From: Paracoccus sediminilitoris | GTDB lineage: Bacteria > Pseudomonadota > Alphaproteobacteria > Rhodobacterales > Rhodobacteraceae | Assembly (NCBI RefSeq): GCF_003259195.1 | Contig: NZ_QJPK01000001.1 | Span: 248,001 to 312,000 of the forward strand | Length of the DNA stretch: 64,000 bases | Direction of reading: 5' to 3' | Shown here: one piece after another, positions 28,016 through 37,120 of the stretch | Layout: each line of letters starts with the position of its first letter | How positions within the stretch are numbered: the first letter of the stretch is position 1 | The notes under the pieces: generated by a model | Database searches by the model: none | Told to the model about the DNA's origin: nothing | The model's input: only the letters and a program-made list of their open reading frames with translations | Program-made: the position numbers and the translations under genes

Positions 28016-29550
28016 GCCAGCATCTCCTCAAGCCGATCCAGCCCCTCGGCGATCTCCGCCTCGATGGCGCGCAGCTCGGCGATGATTGCGGCGGGGCTTT
28101 CGTGCTCCACCTCCTCATGCTCCACTTCCTTGTAGCGGTTCAGTGACAGATCCCAACTGCCTGTGGCCGCGATCTCCTCGGCCTTCACCATGAAGCTCTG
28201 CGCGGTGCGGGGGCGGTCGGCCTCGGCAGGCAGATCGTCCCAACGGGCGAGGATGTCGGGCAGGTTGTTCTTCGCGTGCTCCTCGGCCATCAGCGCCTCC
28301 TCCGGCACCGGCCCCAGCTTCGCTGCATCCAGCAGCGGGGTGCGCTTGTCGTCCAGCGAGAAGCCGTCGGCGGTCATGTCATAGAACCACACGTCCTCGG
28401 TCCCGCCGACGCCGGTCTTGGTGAACATCACAATCGCGCAGGACACACCCGCATAGGGTCGGAACACGCCCGAGGGCAGCTTGACGATGGCCTCCAGCTT
28501 GTGATCCTCGATCAGCGTGCGGCGCAGGTCCTTGTGCGCTTTCGATGATCCGAAGAGCACCCCGTCCGGCACGACCACAGCAGCCCGCCCGCCGGTCCGC
28601 AGCAATCGCAGGAACAGGGCAAGGAACAGCAGTTCCGTCTTCTTCGTCTTGACGATCTTCAGCAGATCCTTGGCCGTGGTGTCGTAATCCAGCGCGCCGG
28701 CAAAGGGCGGGTTGGCGAGGATCAGCGAATAGGTGCCTGCATCGGCGTCATGTTCCTCGGCCAGGCTGTCGCGATAGCTGATGTCGGCGTTCTCGACCCC
28801 GTGCAGCGTCATGTTCATCGCGCCGATCCGCAGCATGGTGCTGTCGAAGTCGAAACCGTGGAACATGTCGTTGTGGAAATGCTTGCGCGCATCGGCGTTG
28901 CGCAGGGCCTGGGGGTGGTGATCGCGGATGTATTCGCCCGCGCCGACCAGGAAACCGCAGGTGCCCGCCGCCGGATCGCAGATCACGTCCTGCGGCGTGG
29001 GCTTCATCAGGTTCACCATCAGATTGATGATGTGACGCGGAGTGCGGAACTGGCCATTGGTGCCGGCGCTGGCGATCTGGCCCAGCATGTATTCATAGAC
29101 ATCGCCCTTGGTATCGCGATCGTCCATCGGCACCTGGTCCAGCATCTCCACCACCTTTGCCAGCAGGCTGGGGTTGGAGAAGCCAAGGCGGGCGTCCTTC
29201 ATGTGCGTGCCGTAGGTCGAGCCGTTTTCGCCCAGATCACGCAGGAAGGGAAAAACGTGTTCGTCCACGACACGCATCATCTCGCGCGCCTCAAAATTCT
29301 TGAAGCGCGACCAACGGAGGTTGCCATAGTCTTCGCCTTTGGCGTCTCGGCCTTCGGGGAAAATCCGGCGGGCGATGGGCCTGCCCAACTGTTCGGCCTT
29401 GGCTTCCTCCACGAGCTGCAGGTCGTCGAGCCGCTTGATGAACAGCAGGTAGGTGATCTGCTCGATGACCGAGAGGGGGTTGGACACCCCGCCCGACCAG
29501 AAGGCGTTCCAGATCTGATCGATCTGGGAGCGGATAGGACCTGTCAGCAT
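28012..29550 (-). CDS. hsdM: type I restriction-modification N6-adenine methyltransferase subunit M
   Basis: The 512-residue protein has an N-terminal helical domain (IDQIWNAFWSGGVSNPLSVIEQ) and a SAM-dependent N6-adenine methylase domain with DPAAGTCGFLVGAGEYI (motif I) and LILANPPFAGA (catalytic NPPF, motif IV). With HsdS it protects host DNA; with HsdR it makes the restriction complex. ATG 29550 (MLTGPIRSQI) is preferred because GAGG lies about 6 bases upstream; the in-frame start at 29625 lacks one. It is the first gene of the leftward hsdM-hsdS-(GIY-YIG)-hsdR operon. Confidence 0.96.
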   Translation of the reverse strand: MLTGPIRSQIDQIWNAFWSGGVSNPLSVIEQITYLLFIKRLDDLQLVEEAKAEQLGRPIARRIFPEGRDAKGEDYGNLRWSRFKNFEAREMMRVVDEHVFPFLRDLGENGSTYGTHMKDARLGFSNPSLLAKVVEMLDQVPMDDRDTKGDVYEYMLGQIASAGTNGQFRTPRHIINLMVNLMKPTPQDVICDPAAGTCGFLVGAGEYIRDHHPQALRNADARKHFHNDMFHGFDFDSTMLRIGAMNMTLHGVENADISYRDSLAEEHDADAGTYSLILANPPFAGALDYDTTAKDLLKIVKTKKTELLFLALFLRLLRTGGRAAVVVPDGVLFGSSKAHKDLRRTLIEDHKLEAIVKLPSGVFRPYAGVSCAIVMFTKTGVGGTEDVWFYDMTADGFSLDDKRTPLLDAAKLGPVPEEALMAEEHAKNNLPDILARWDDLPAEADRPRTAQSFMVKAEEIAATGSWDLSLNRYKEVEHEEVEHESPAAIIAELRAIEAEIAEGLDRLEEMLA

Positions 29551-31420
29551 GGGAAACCTCATCGCGTTATCGGTCGTGCATATCGCAGGAAACAGATTAA
29601 GCCAATGTGAGAGGCGTATGGGCAAACACGTGGTTCTCGTGGATGAATTTTTGGGTTGGATGTCCTCGAAGGACGGTCGGCCACGACATCGCCGTTACCG
29701 TGCTTTTCACTCAGGAAACGGCTTGCAGCCATGTCGGCTAAAAGAACATTGGTGGTAGGCAGTGGTTCTCAGTCAGGCGCTCATTCAAGCCAGACAAACT
29801 CATCCTAAACCTGATCAATCAGAAGCCGGGAATGAACGCCAGACGCTCCGCACACTCGGCAAGCTAACGGCCTGAATGAGAACCAAGATCCAGTCGCCGG
29901 ATGGGAGAGCGCTGTGAAACCAGTTTACAACGTCGCAGGTGGGTAACGTTGGTTAGGAAATTTCCATGCCCCCAAGGATCAAATGGGATTGGTGGAGGAT
30001 CCTCTGCATAACCCCGGCCGCACGATGATGCGGTCCGCCTCCCCTTCCTCCTGATCGGACGCTTTGAACAAGAGGCCGTCTCACGCAGGATGAGCGCTTC
30101 GTCCCTTCCACAGCCGCGACTTCAAATCTGGGGATCTGGCGTATGAGGGAATGCATGGACATTCATTTGGCCTCCCACGACCATGCTCCGAACTTCGAGC
30201 ACGCCCATGTGGACCGATATGCAATCGTAGAAGGCATGGATCGAACAAAAAGGCCGTTAGATTTCGGCAAACGTCTTGCAACGATCTCGATCACCACCAA
30301 TCCGAATACGATCGCCCGAGCATCGGTTTCGGCCTGGCCGTCGCCAGAAAATCCGAAATTCGCTAAATTACGTAACATTTCTGCTCACCTGCTTTCAGAA
30401 AACCCAGCAATTACTGGAAAAGTGGCGGTGATCCGGTGACATTTAGGTCCATTTCAGCTCCCGATTTTCACGGCTTATGTTACATTTTGAGGCTGAAATG
30501 TAACATCGCATCGTCAAAACGTAACATTTTCGTCCAAAAATGTTACATAAAGTCGTCGAAATGTTACGTCCCTCAACGTCCGTGCTCACGACTTTCGTCT
30601 ACACTAGAGGCGGACATCCGCTGTCATTTGGCCGGGCGACTGCGAAGCCCAGTCTGTCGATCTCATTCGGATATCCATCCAAGTTTGAACTTCGGTTGCC
30701 GAGACCCATGCCGGCAACTATCGATCTCCTTGTTTCGGTTCAGTCAGGGGAGCCGCACTCACACAGAATACTGTTAAGGAAAGAAACCCCGTTGCGCCGG
30801 CCACCGGGGATAACGTGCGTCGCGAGCGGACGGACCCTGATGATCTGCGGTCCGGGCAAGGCGACGACACGCCTTTCGAAGTGCCTGAGGAGAGGCAATT
30901 GTGGTTGTCGGAACGGGCGCGTCGGAGAGTGAATAAGCATGGCTCCGACATCGACGCCATGACGCGGGCTGAGACACCCTCAGAGGCCGCAGAAGGCCCT
31001 CTGGACGGGCGCCTTGAGATTTCGAAGGGGTGTGACGGCGCCCGTCAAGCAATGGCCCTGGAGCGCAAAATTTTGGAGGTCTTCGCACGGTGCGCAGGTG
31101 GAATGGCAATGGCGCTTGGCCTTCATCTTGCCACGGACGAAATCCGTCATGGATTCCACGTTCGCCCAACATCAGCCAGTCCGAGGAACGATCACATCGA
31201 GATTGAAGTCATCCTCGCTCACGTTGATCGAGAACGGCGCCCGCCTCGCGTCCTTCCAGTTCGTCGGGATATATCAAGGAAACATCGATATGAACGGCAG
31301 AGTTTTCCGCCCGGATCGGGGACCCGTGGCCAGACATGCGCCACCCGCGCCTGCGTGATCTTGCCGCTATGGCCGGTTTTCCCGATTGCATCGGGGTCAC
31401 AGGGGAAATAGCTCGTTTGG
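29551..31420. other. gene-poor segment with degenerate frames and a repeat array
   Basis: About 1.9 kb between hsdM and the phosphatase gene holds no recognisable gene on either strand. Short frames exist: 30155-30439 on the plus strand follows GAGGGAA and could encode about 95 residues beginning MDIHLASHDHAPN, and 30815-31411 could encode 198 residues. Neither resembles a known family nor shows convincing composition. The segment holds the 21-bp-spaced array at 30477-30569. It may be a decayed gene region, a control region or an origin remnant. Confidence 0.6.
30477..30569. repeat. array of five AYGTWACRT palindromic sites at exact 21-bp spacing
   Basis: Five 9-bp near-palindromes begin at 30477, 30498, 30519, 30540 and 30561, each exactly 21 bases after the last (two DNA helical turns). 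They read ATGTTACAT, ATGTAACAT, ACGTAACAT, ATGTTACAT and ATGTTACGT. Positions 19-21 of units 1-4 are A-rich (GAA, AAA, AAA, GAA). An isolated sixth copy, ACGTAACAT, lies at 30370-30378, out of phase with the array. The pattern fits binding sites for a cooperative dimeric protein, such as iterons, a centromere or a repressor operator. Confidence 0.85.
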
Positions 31421-32857
31421 ATGCAGTTCCAGATCACGTCCACCATCGGCCCAGTCCTGTTCCTCGACGATCTCGACGAGGGCCGGATGCTGCTGTCCGC
31501 GCTGTTCATCACCCCAACGGACGAAGCGGCTCCTTCAGCACTGGTGTTGGATGGGGCCGAGGTGGTCCCGATCAGCTTGGCGACCTATGACAACGCTACG
31601 GTCTGGCGCGCCCGCTTTACCCTGCCTGCGGACAGGACGTCTTCCTATGCGTGGAACGGAGACACCTATCAGGTCGCGGGCGACCTGATAGGCGACCTGC
31701 GCATCGCCTATGTCTCGTGCAATGGCGAGAAGGTGGGCGACATGGACCGCGAAGGGTCCGAGCGCAACGCCATGTGGGCTCGCCTGCGGGACGAACACCG
31801 CCGGAGCCCATTCGCTCTGATGCTGCACGGCGGCGACCAGATCTATGCCGACGAAGTCACACAAGGCCATGAGCTGAGCCAAGACTGGCCAGACAAGCTG
31901 CCCTCCGACCCGTCCCGAGCCGCTCTGGCCGATCTTCACAACCACCTGCGCGAAAGGTTCTTCGACCGATACGCCGCGATCTATGCTGCTCCGGAACTGG
32001 CTTGGCTGGCCGCCCGAGTGCCTTCGTTGATGCAATGGGACGATCACGACATCTGCGACGGATGGGGGTCTCTGCGCCGGTCGCGGACCGGTTCGCCCGT
32101 CGGGCAGACCCTTTTTGCAGCGGCGCGAGAAAGCTGTCTAACTTTCCAGCACGCGACCGTGGATGGCGATCTGCCATCGCGCTTTGCCGACCCGGGCGGA
32201 TCTCATCTTGGCTGGAGCATCCACGCGCCGGGTCTGCGCATCCTTGCGCCGGATCTGCGGTCGGAACGCACCCGACGGTCGGTCATGGGTCCAGGCGGTT
32301 GGACGATGATGGAAGCCGAGGCTGCGCGCACCTCGGCAGGGCATACGTTGCTCATGTCCAGCGTGCCCCTTCTTGGACCGCGCCTCTCGGTGCTGGAAAT
32401 GCTGATGGTCGCCATTCCCAGCATGCAGAAATACGAGGACGACCTGCGTGATCAGTGGCAGAGCCGAGCCCATCGCGATGAATGGCGGCGGATGCTGCGC
32501 CTCGTCCGCGGCATGATCGAGCACGACGGGCATGATCTGACCTCCGTCTCGGGCGAAATCCATATTGCGGCGCGCGCGGTGATGGACCTGGGGCAAGGTC
32601 GCCACCTGAACCAGCTTGTCGCATCGGGCGTGGCCCACCGTGCGCGCCCGAAGGGCTGGGCACGGTTCATCGGCGCGCTGGCCAGCTTGGGAGAGGCGCC
32701 CCTGCCCGAACATCCCATCAGGATCAGGCCCCTACCCGGCCAGTCCGCCCGCTATGTTGCCGAGCGGAACTACCTGATCCTTGAGCGCCGGGCGGGCGAC
32801 TGGTCGGCGCGGTGGGATCTTGAGACCAGCGGCATGACAGCACCGCTGGCCCTGTGA
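31421..32857 (+). CDS. PhoD-like alkaline phosphatase family metallophosphatase
   Basis: 478 residues. An N-terminal beta-rich domain (about 1-85) precedes a calcineurin-like PhoD-type domain with the metal-binding motifs IAYVSCNGEKVGDMD, MLHGGDQIYADE, MQWDDHDICDGWGS and, near the C-terminus, SGEIHIAARAVMDLG. PhoD-like enzymes hydrolyse phosphodiesters or monoesters using Fe/Ca. No signal peptide is visible, so it is probably cytoplasmic, unlike classic secreted PhoD. The ribosome site is weak and the start is tentative. Upstream DNA carries no recognisable gene. Confidence 0.82.
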   Translation: MQFQITSTIGPVLFLDDLDEGRMLLSALFITPTDEAAPSALVLDGAEVVPISLATYDNATVWRARFTLPADRTSSYAWNGDTYQVAGDLIGDLRIAYVSCNGEKVGDMDREGSERNAMWARLRDEHRRSPFALMLHGGDQIYADEVTQGHELSQDWPDKLPSDPSRAALADLHNHLRERFFDRYAAIYAAPELAWLAARVPSLMQWDDHDICDGWGSLRRSRTGSPVGQTLFAAARESCLTFQHATVDGDLPSRFADPGGSHLGWSIHAPGLRILAPDLRSERTRRSVMGPGGWTMMEAEAARTSAGHTLLMSSVPLLGPRLSVLEMLMVAIPSMQKYEDDLRDQWQSRAHRDEWRRMLRLVRGMIEHDGHDLTSVSGEIHIAARAVMDLGQGRHLNQLVASGVAHRARPKGWARFIGALASLGEAPLPEHPIRIRPLPGQSARYVAERNYLILERRAGDWSARWDLETSGMTAPLAL

Positions 32858-32917
32858 CCGTCAGGTCGGCAGCCGACAGATGCCAGAGATTGCATCATGC
32901 GCCTTCCCAGCCCAGTC

Positions 32918-33190
32918 TCAGAACCGCGAGGTCGGGCTCTCCGGCGCGACATCCTGGGCTTTCGGCGATGGCAGCCTTGGACCGCGATGGAGCAGCCAGA
33001 AACCGAGAGCAACCAGCATAAATCCAATGACAAGATAGCCAAAAGCGATCCAGCCGAGGCTGTTGTCGCGGTAGGCGATATTGAACCACCCGGCCGCACA
33101 GAGCACCAACCCCAAGGCCAGGGACGTATACATTCTTGCCTTCCACCGCTCGATTGCGATCAGGCGGTGATCGGGAACCAGTTTCGTCAT
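32918..33190 (-). CDS. small two-helix membrane protein
   Basis: 90 residues. After MTKLVPDHRLIAIERWKARM come two hydrophobic stretches (about 21-39 and 46-66) joined by the short loop YRDNSLGW, then a polar tail. It is therefore a small inner-membrane protein of unknown function. A weak GTGAG lies before the ATG. A 6-bp inverted repeat (33208-33213 with 33219-33224) sits just upstream and might be an operator. The gene is divergent from hipB; the unrelated PhoD-like phosphatase gene converges on it. Confidence 0.55.
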   Translation of the reverse strand: MTKLVPDHRLIAIERWKARMYTSLALGLVLCAAGWFNIAYRDNSLGWIAFGYLVIGFMLVALGFWLLHRGPRLPSPKAQDVAPESPTSRF

Positions 33191-33357
33191 GATAATCTCA
33201 CTTCATTGATGATGGTTCATCATCGCACCAGCAGATCGTGGCGTCGCATGGATTTTCGTGCCCGATGGCATCTTCGCTTTCAATAAGGACAACATGTTAT
33301 CCCTTGATCGACATACTGGATGTTTACGACTAAGATAAGAGTTGAAGAGGGGACACC

Positions 33358-33666
33358 ATGCTGCCTGGTTTCGACACCGCCTCAGACCTGCGCGAGACGA
33401 TCCGAAATGCTGCCCGCCAGCGGCGGATCGCGCTTGGCATGACCCAGGCCGAACTGGCGCAGCGATCCGGCATTCCCTTGGGCACACTGAAGCGCTTCGA
33501 GCAACTGGGCGAGGTCTCGCTGACCTCGCTGCTGGCGCTGGCCGAGGCGATGGATAGCCTGGATGCATTCCATGACCTCTTTCCGCTGCCCGAGGCCCGC
33601 ACGCTGAACGAGGTCGAGCGTCAGGCCAAGCTGCCGGTCCGGGCGCGGGCGAGGAGCCGCCGATGA
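33358..33666 (+). CDS. hipB: HipB-like XRE-family antitoxin / repressor
   Basis: 102 residues. A helix-turn-helix of XRE type spans about 12-66 (RIALGMTQAELAQRSGIPLGTLKRFEQLGEVSLTSLLALAEAM), followed by a basic tail. GAGGGG precedes the ATG. The stop overlaps the hipA start in ATGA. In known HipBA modules HipB neutralises HipA and represses the operon. The canonical E. coli operator TATCC-N8-GGATA is not present upstream in the right spacing. Confidence 0.88.
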   Translation: MLPGFDTASDLRETIRNAARQRRIALGMTQAELAQRSGIPLGTLKRFEQLGEVSLTSLLALAEAMDSLDAFHDLFPLPEARTLNEVERQAKLPVRARARSRR

Positions 33667-34901
33667 GCCGGGGGCGCTTGCTCGTCTCATTGGACTGCGG
33701 CGACGGCCAGGAACGCTCGGTGGCGCAGCTGGGCTGGGACCCTGCGGCCCGACATGTCGTTGCCGAATGGGACGGGGCCTTCATGGCCGATCCCCTGCCG
33801 CTCAGCCCGCTCCTGGTCCGCCAGCCGCAGGGCCTTCTGCGTCCGCGTGGGCGGGCATTCGGCGATCTGCCGGGTCTCTTCGGCGACAGCCTGCCCGATG
33901 GCTGGGGCAGACTTCTGATAGACCGCAATCTGGCTGCCCGCGGGCGCACACGATCCGACATCACCGATCTCGATCGCCTGGCAATGGTCGGCTCGGGCGG
34001 CATGGGTGCACTGGTCTATCGCCCAGAAGAAGCTCCGGATGCCGCCAAGGACATCAGCTTGGACTGGTTCGACCGTCTCGTTCCGACAGTCGGTGAGGAC
34101 ACCAGCGCCGACGACCTGGAGCGCCTGCGCACGATGGCCGGCGGCTCGCAAGGCGCGCGACCGAAGTTCGTGGCCCAGTTGTCCGATGACGGCACCCGGC
34201 TCCGCGATCACCGCCTGCCCCTTATGCCGGGCTGGCGCGCGGTTCTGATCAAGCGACGCGCGATCAATGATGCGCCCGGTGCCGCCGAGGCCGAGGCTGC
34301 CTATGCCACCATGGCCCGCGCGGCCGGGGTGGAAATGATGTCAACGGACCTTCTACATGCCCGCTCGGGCGAAGCCTTCTTCGTGACCGACCGCTTCGAC
34401 CGCGTGGAAGGCCGGCGCCTCCACGTCCAAACGGTCGCGGCCCTCTTAGACGTCGATTTCCGCACGGCGACGCTCGACTATGCCGAGCTGCTGAAACTGG
34501 TGAGGGTGATGACCCGCGACCAGCGTGCCGTGGAGCAGATGTTCCGTCGGATGGTGTTCAACATTCGCGCCCAGAACCGTGACGATCATCTGAAGAACTT
34601 CGCCTTCGTCATGGACCCGGCAGGGGCTTGGCGACTGGCACCCGCCTATGATCTGAGCTTCAGCAACGGCCCGGGCGGCGAACACACCCTGACGGTCGCA
34701 GGCGAAGGCCGCCATCCTGGCGCAGCCCAGATCCGGGCGGTAGGCATGCAATCCGGTCTCAAGCCCGCCCGCATCGCCGAGATCATCGCCGAGGTGGACA
34801 GGGCCTTGCTCGACTGGCCCCGCCATGCCGAGGACGCCACTGTCCCGCCCGATTTGACACGAAAGATTGCTCGTGCACTCAATGAAGCACAGACGTGGTG
34901 A
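33663..34901 (+). CDS. hipA: HipA-family toxin Ser/Thr kinase
   Basis: The 412-residue protein has the HipA N-terminal subdomain (about 10-110, with FGDLPGLFGDSLPDGWGRLLIDR), a glycine/serine loop AGGSQGARPKF, the kinase catalytic loop NRDDHLKNFAF and the metal-binding AYDLSFSNG. E. coli HipA phosphorylates glutamyl-tRNA synthetase and induces persistence; the target here is unknown. Translation is coupled to hipB by a 4-base overlap. All kinase landmarks are intact, so it should be functional. As an island gene it may help keep the element in the population. Confidence 0.92.
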   Translation: MSRGRLLVSLDCGDGQERSVAQLGWDPAARHVVAEWDGAFMADPLPLSPLLVRQPQGLLRPRGRAFGDLPGLFGDSLPDGWGRLLIDRNLAARGRTRSDITDLDRLAMVGSGGMGALVYRPEEAPDAAKDISLDWFDRLVPTVGEDTSADDLERLRTMAGGSQGARPKFVAQLSDDGTRLRDHRLPLMPGWRAVLIKRRAINDAPGAAEAEAAYATMARAAGVEMMSTDLLHARSGEAFFVTDRFDRVEGRRLHVQTVAALLDVDFRTATLDYAELLKLVRVMTRDQRAVEQMFRRMVFNIRAQNRDDHLKNFAFVMDPAGAWRLAPAYDLSFSNGPGGEHTLTVAGEGRHPGAAQIRAVGMQSGLKPARIAEIIAEVDRALLDWPRHAEDATVPPDLTRKIARALNEAQTW

Positions 34902-35046
34902 ACGGTATACCTCCGATCAATACATCACTGGCGCCCAGAACGAGACAAGCTTCCCCGGCTTTCACTGGAGAAGCTCGTTGAGGAAGCGATCCTCGTTCCT
35001 CCCACCACAGGAGATGGTATCAAAATACCACAAATGTCATACGCTT

Positions 35047-36078
35047 TCAAGCAGCCTTCACGTTTCTGGGCCTGCTTATCTCACCATGAAAAGCCTTTGC
35101 CGCCCGTTGCGCCGGTCTGGTCATCACCCAAAGATTGCTGATGCCCAGCGCCTTCTTCGTTTTTGCCTGATCTTCGACACAGTAGTCCATCCATCCGCTA
35201 GCCGAGGACATGGGTTTCATGACCAGCTGACGATCCCCACCGATCGCTCCGACGGCAATCGAGGCTGCCTTTTTCAAAGCGGTCTGAAAAGCCGAAATCT
35301 GATCTTCGGACCGGCCCACGGTTTCGACCGCTCCATGCGCATGGACGCGCGATTGGGTGCCAGAGCCATGCGGCGTCACCTCCAGCGTCATGACCAGCTT
35401 CATCCCCGCCAAGCCAACGAGGTTGAGCTGCCTGTTCAACTCTTTCTCGAAAACGCGACGAGGATCTTGCACTCTCCCGCAGGATCGTTGCCTGGAAACG
35501 CCGAAGTTCAGGCTCACGGTAGATCCACCTTCGCGTTCCATCGACGCCATTGCCATGCAGACCTTCTCGGACCGTTTGAGATCCCGCCATGGCTTGCTGA
35601 TAATCCTTGCGATATCGGCGGTCGTGCGCCGCGCCTTCCTCGACTGCTTGGGCCCATGGTTGTTCGTGTTCGCGAAACCGTGGGACACGTCCGGCGCAGG
35701 CGAGAATGTCGGAGGGCACTGCCGACCTATGAAGACCTTGGGTGTTCCACGCAGACTAGACGGCGTTTGCTGGAACCTTGCTTCGAACGCAAGGGAAGGA
35801 GGGGTAGCAGGCTGCTGGATAGGAGTAGGTTCTGCACACTCTGCACACTGACGTGCTTGATCCGATTGAGTCTGAAATCCCTGTGGGTGCTGGCTGGAAT
35901 GCTCAAGATCGCGGGAGTGGAGTGGGACAACTTTGCAGGAGGTCTCGCTCTCAGAGATGGTAGGATGAGAAGGTGGAACACGAATGAATGTATTCTGGGG
36001 GCCTTCCCAGCTTGAAAGGTCCTCGCCAGTCAGCGACGAGTGTTCGCCAAGGTTGCTGGCGCTTGGAGATATAGACAT
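35047..36078 (-). CDS. hypothetical protein with HxH motif, possibly replication-initiator-like
   Basis: 343 residues from ATG 36078 (345 from ATG 36084; AAGAG precedes both). The N-terminal ~150 residues are Ser/Pro-rich and look disordered. The C-terminal half has LEVTPHGSGTQSRVHAHGAVE and, about 60 residues later, SGWMDYCVEDQAKTKKAL. A hydrophobic strand followed by HAH and then a tyrosine helix recalls the HUH endonuclease pattern of rolling-circle Rep proteins, but the usual YxxK is YCVED here. It is divergent from the XRE-type regulator gene and convergent with hipA. Function is not recognised. Confidence 0.5.
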   Translation of the reverse strand: MSISPSASNLGEHSSLTGEDLSSWEGPQNTFIRVPPSHPTISESETSCKVVPLHSRDLEHSSQHPQGFQTQSDQARQCAECAEPTPIQQPATPPSLAFEARFQQTPSSLRGTPKVFIGRQCPPTFSPAPDVSHGFANTNNHGPKQSRKARRTTADIARIISKPWRDLKRSEKVCMAMASMEREGGSTVSLNFGVSRQRSCGRVQDPRRVFEKELNRQLNLVGLAGMKLVMTLEVTPHGSGTQSRVHAHGAVETVGRSEDQISAFQTALKKAASIAVGAIGGDRQLVMKPMSSASGWMDYCVEDQAKTKKALGISNLWVMTRPAQRAAKAFHGEISRPRNVKAA

Positions 36079-36084
36079 GTTCAT

Positions 36085-36491
36085 CTCTTGATGCGCGTGG
36101 CGCAAGCTGTGGTGGCGAGCTCGAAAGATAAGCCGACACTTATCTAAATAAACTGAATAGTCAAGGTGAATTACTGCGCATGCGGCAGGTCGGCGCCAAT
36201 ACGCTACTGAGTTGCAACCGTCTCCATATGTTCCACGCGACCGCATCACAGAAAGCGTCACTTCGGTCATGGCATTCGGTTTCTCTCGACCGAAGTGCCC
36301 GCAGCCCACCACGTCTACGCAATGTGGAGGGTCAAGTGCGGGGATCGAGCCGCCCCAAGAACCATCCCCATGACCACGCGATTCTTCTTCTAGGACTTCG
36401 ACTTCCCACAGAGATCGCTGTAGATCCCAAACGCTTGTTGCCAAGCAAACGGCTAGTTTCACGGCAGTTATCGATTTGCCAGAGAGGCCAC
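36085..36491. promoter_or_regulatory. divergent control region between HxH-protein and XRE regulator genes
   Basis: About 400 bases between two divergent genes hold no supported gene. Part of the stretch (36120-36180) is AT-rich and may contain promoters. Longer frames run through it on both strands but lack ribosome sites, and their products do not look protein-like. It is the natural place for autoregulation by the downstream helix-turn-helix protein. Confidence 0.4.
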
Positions 36492-36890
36492 ATGAAGAAC
36501 CCCCACGCCGATACCCCTGCTGCGATCTTTCTAAGACGTCAGATCGAGTTGCTCAACCACCGCAAGTCCCAGAAGGAGATCGCCCATCAAGCTGGTTTCG
36601 TGAATGCGAACATGATCAGTCTCTTGAAGAACGGCGCCAGCAAGCTGCCACTTGACCGGGTTCCAGACTTGGCGCGCGCCATGGAAGTGGATCCGGCGCA
36701 TCTGATGAGGCTCGCTTTGGAGCAAAGCATTGGAAAGACCGCCGCCCTATCGGTCCTCGAGGTCTTCGGAACCCCGACGAGTGCGAACGAAAGGCTCTGG
36801 CTGGCCGAAATCCGCGAGGCTTCGGGCGATACTGACCCCAAACTGACCGCTCGCTCTAGGACGGCGTTGCGGGCAATCTTCGGAAAGTAG
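36492..36890 (+). CDS. small XRE-type helix-turn-helix regulator
   Basis: 132 residues. A helix-turn-helix can be placed at about 20-65 (KSQKEIAHQAGFVNANMISLLKNGASKLPLDRVPDLARAMEV), followed by a region of unknown role. AGAGAGG lies 5 bases before ATG 36492, which settles the start inside a longer open frame. It is divergent from the HxH-motif gene and likely controls it or the island. A phage-type repressor or a copy-control protein is possible. Confidence 0.8.
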   Translation: MKNPHADTPAAIFLRRQIELLNHRKSQKEIAHQAGFVNANMISLLKNGASKLPLDRVPDLARAMEVDPAHLMRLALEQSIGKTAALSVLEVFGTPTSANERLWLAEIREASGDTDPKLTARSRTALRAIFGK

Positions 36891-37120
36891 TGCAACGAGC
36901 CATGAGGACGGAACGGGTCGGACGAGTCCCATTCTTGGCGCACCTCAGGCGTCTGGAAGACTGGCGGTCGGTCCCTGCCCGTTCCACACTCGGCAAATAC
37001 TTTGATCATCGATCAGATCAGACTTCCTCGAGGGCTGTTTGTTAAGCTTTTGGTCACCAGTCCTTTTGGAGATCGGTCGGAACCAACGCGCAGGCATAGA
37101 TCTACACATGGGAGTTAAAC

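Noticed and set aside
30143-30439. A 98-codon hypothetical gene before the 21-bp array
   Set aside because: It has a possible ribosome site but no recognisable protein features and lies in DNA with conflicting frames; kept only as a note in the gene-poor region.
33296-33326. A canonical HipB operator (TATCC-N8-GGATA)
   Set aside because: TATCC and GGAT are present but separated by about 15 bases, so the spacing is wrong.
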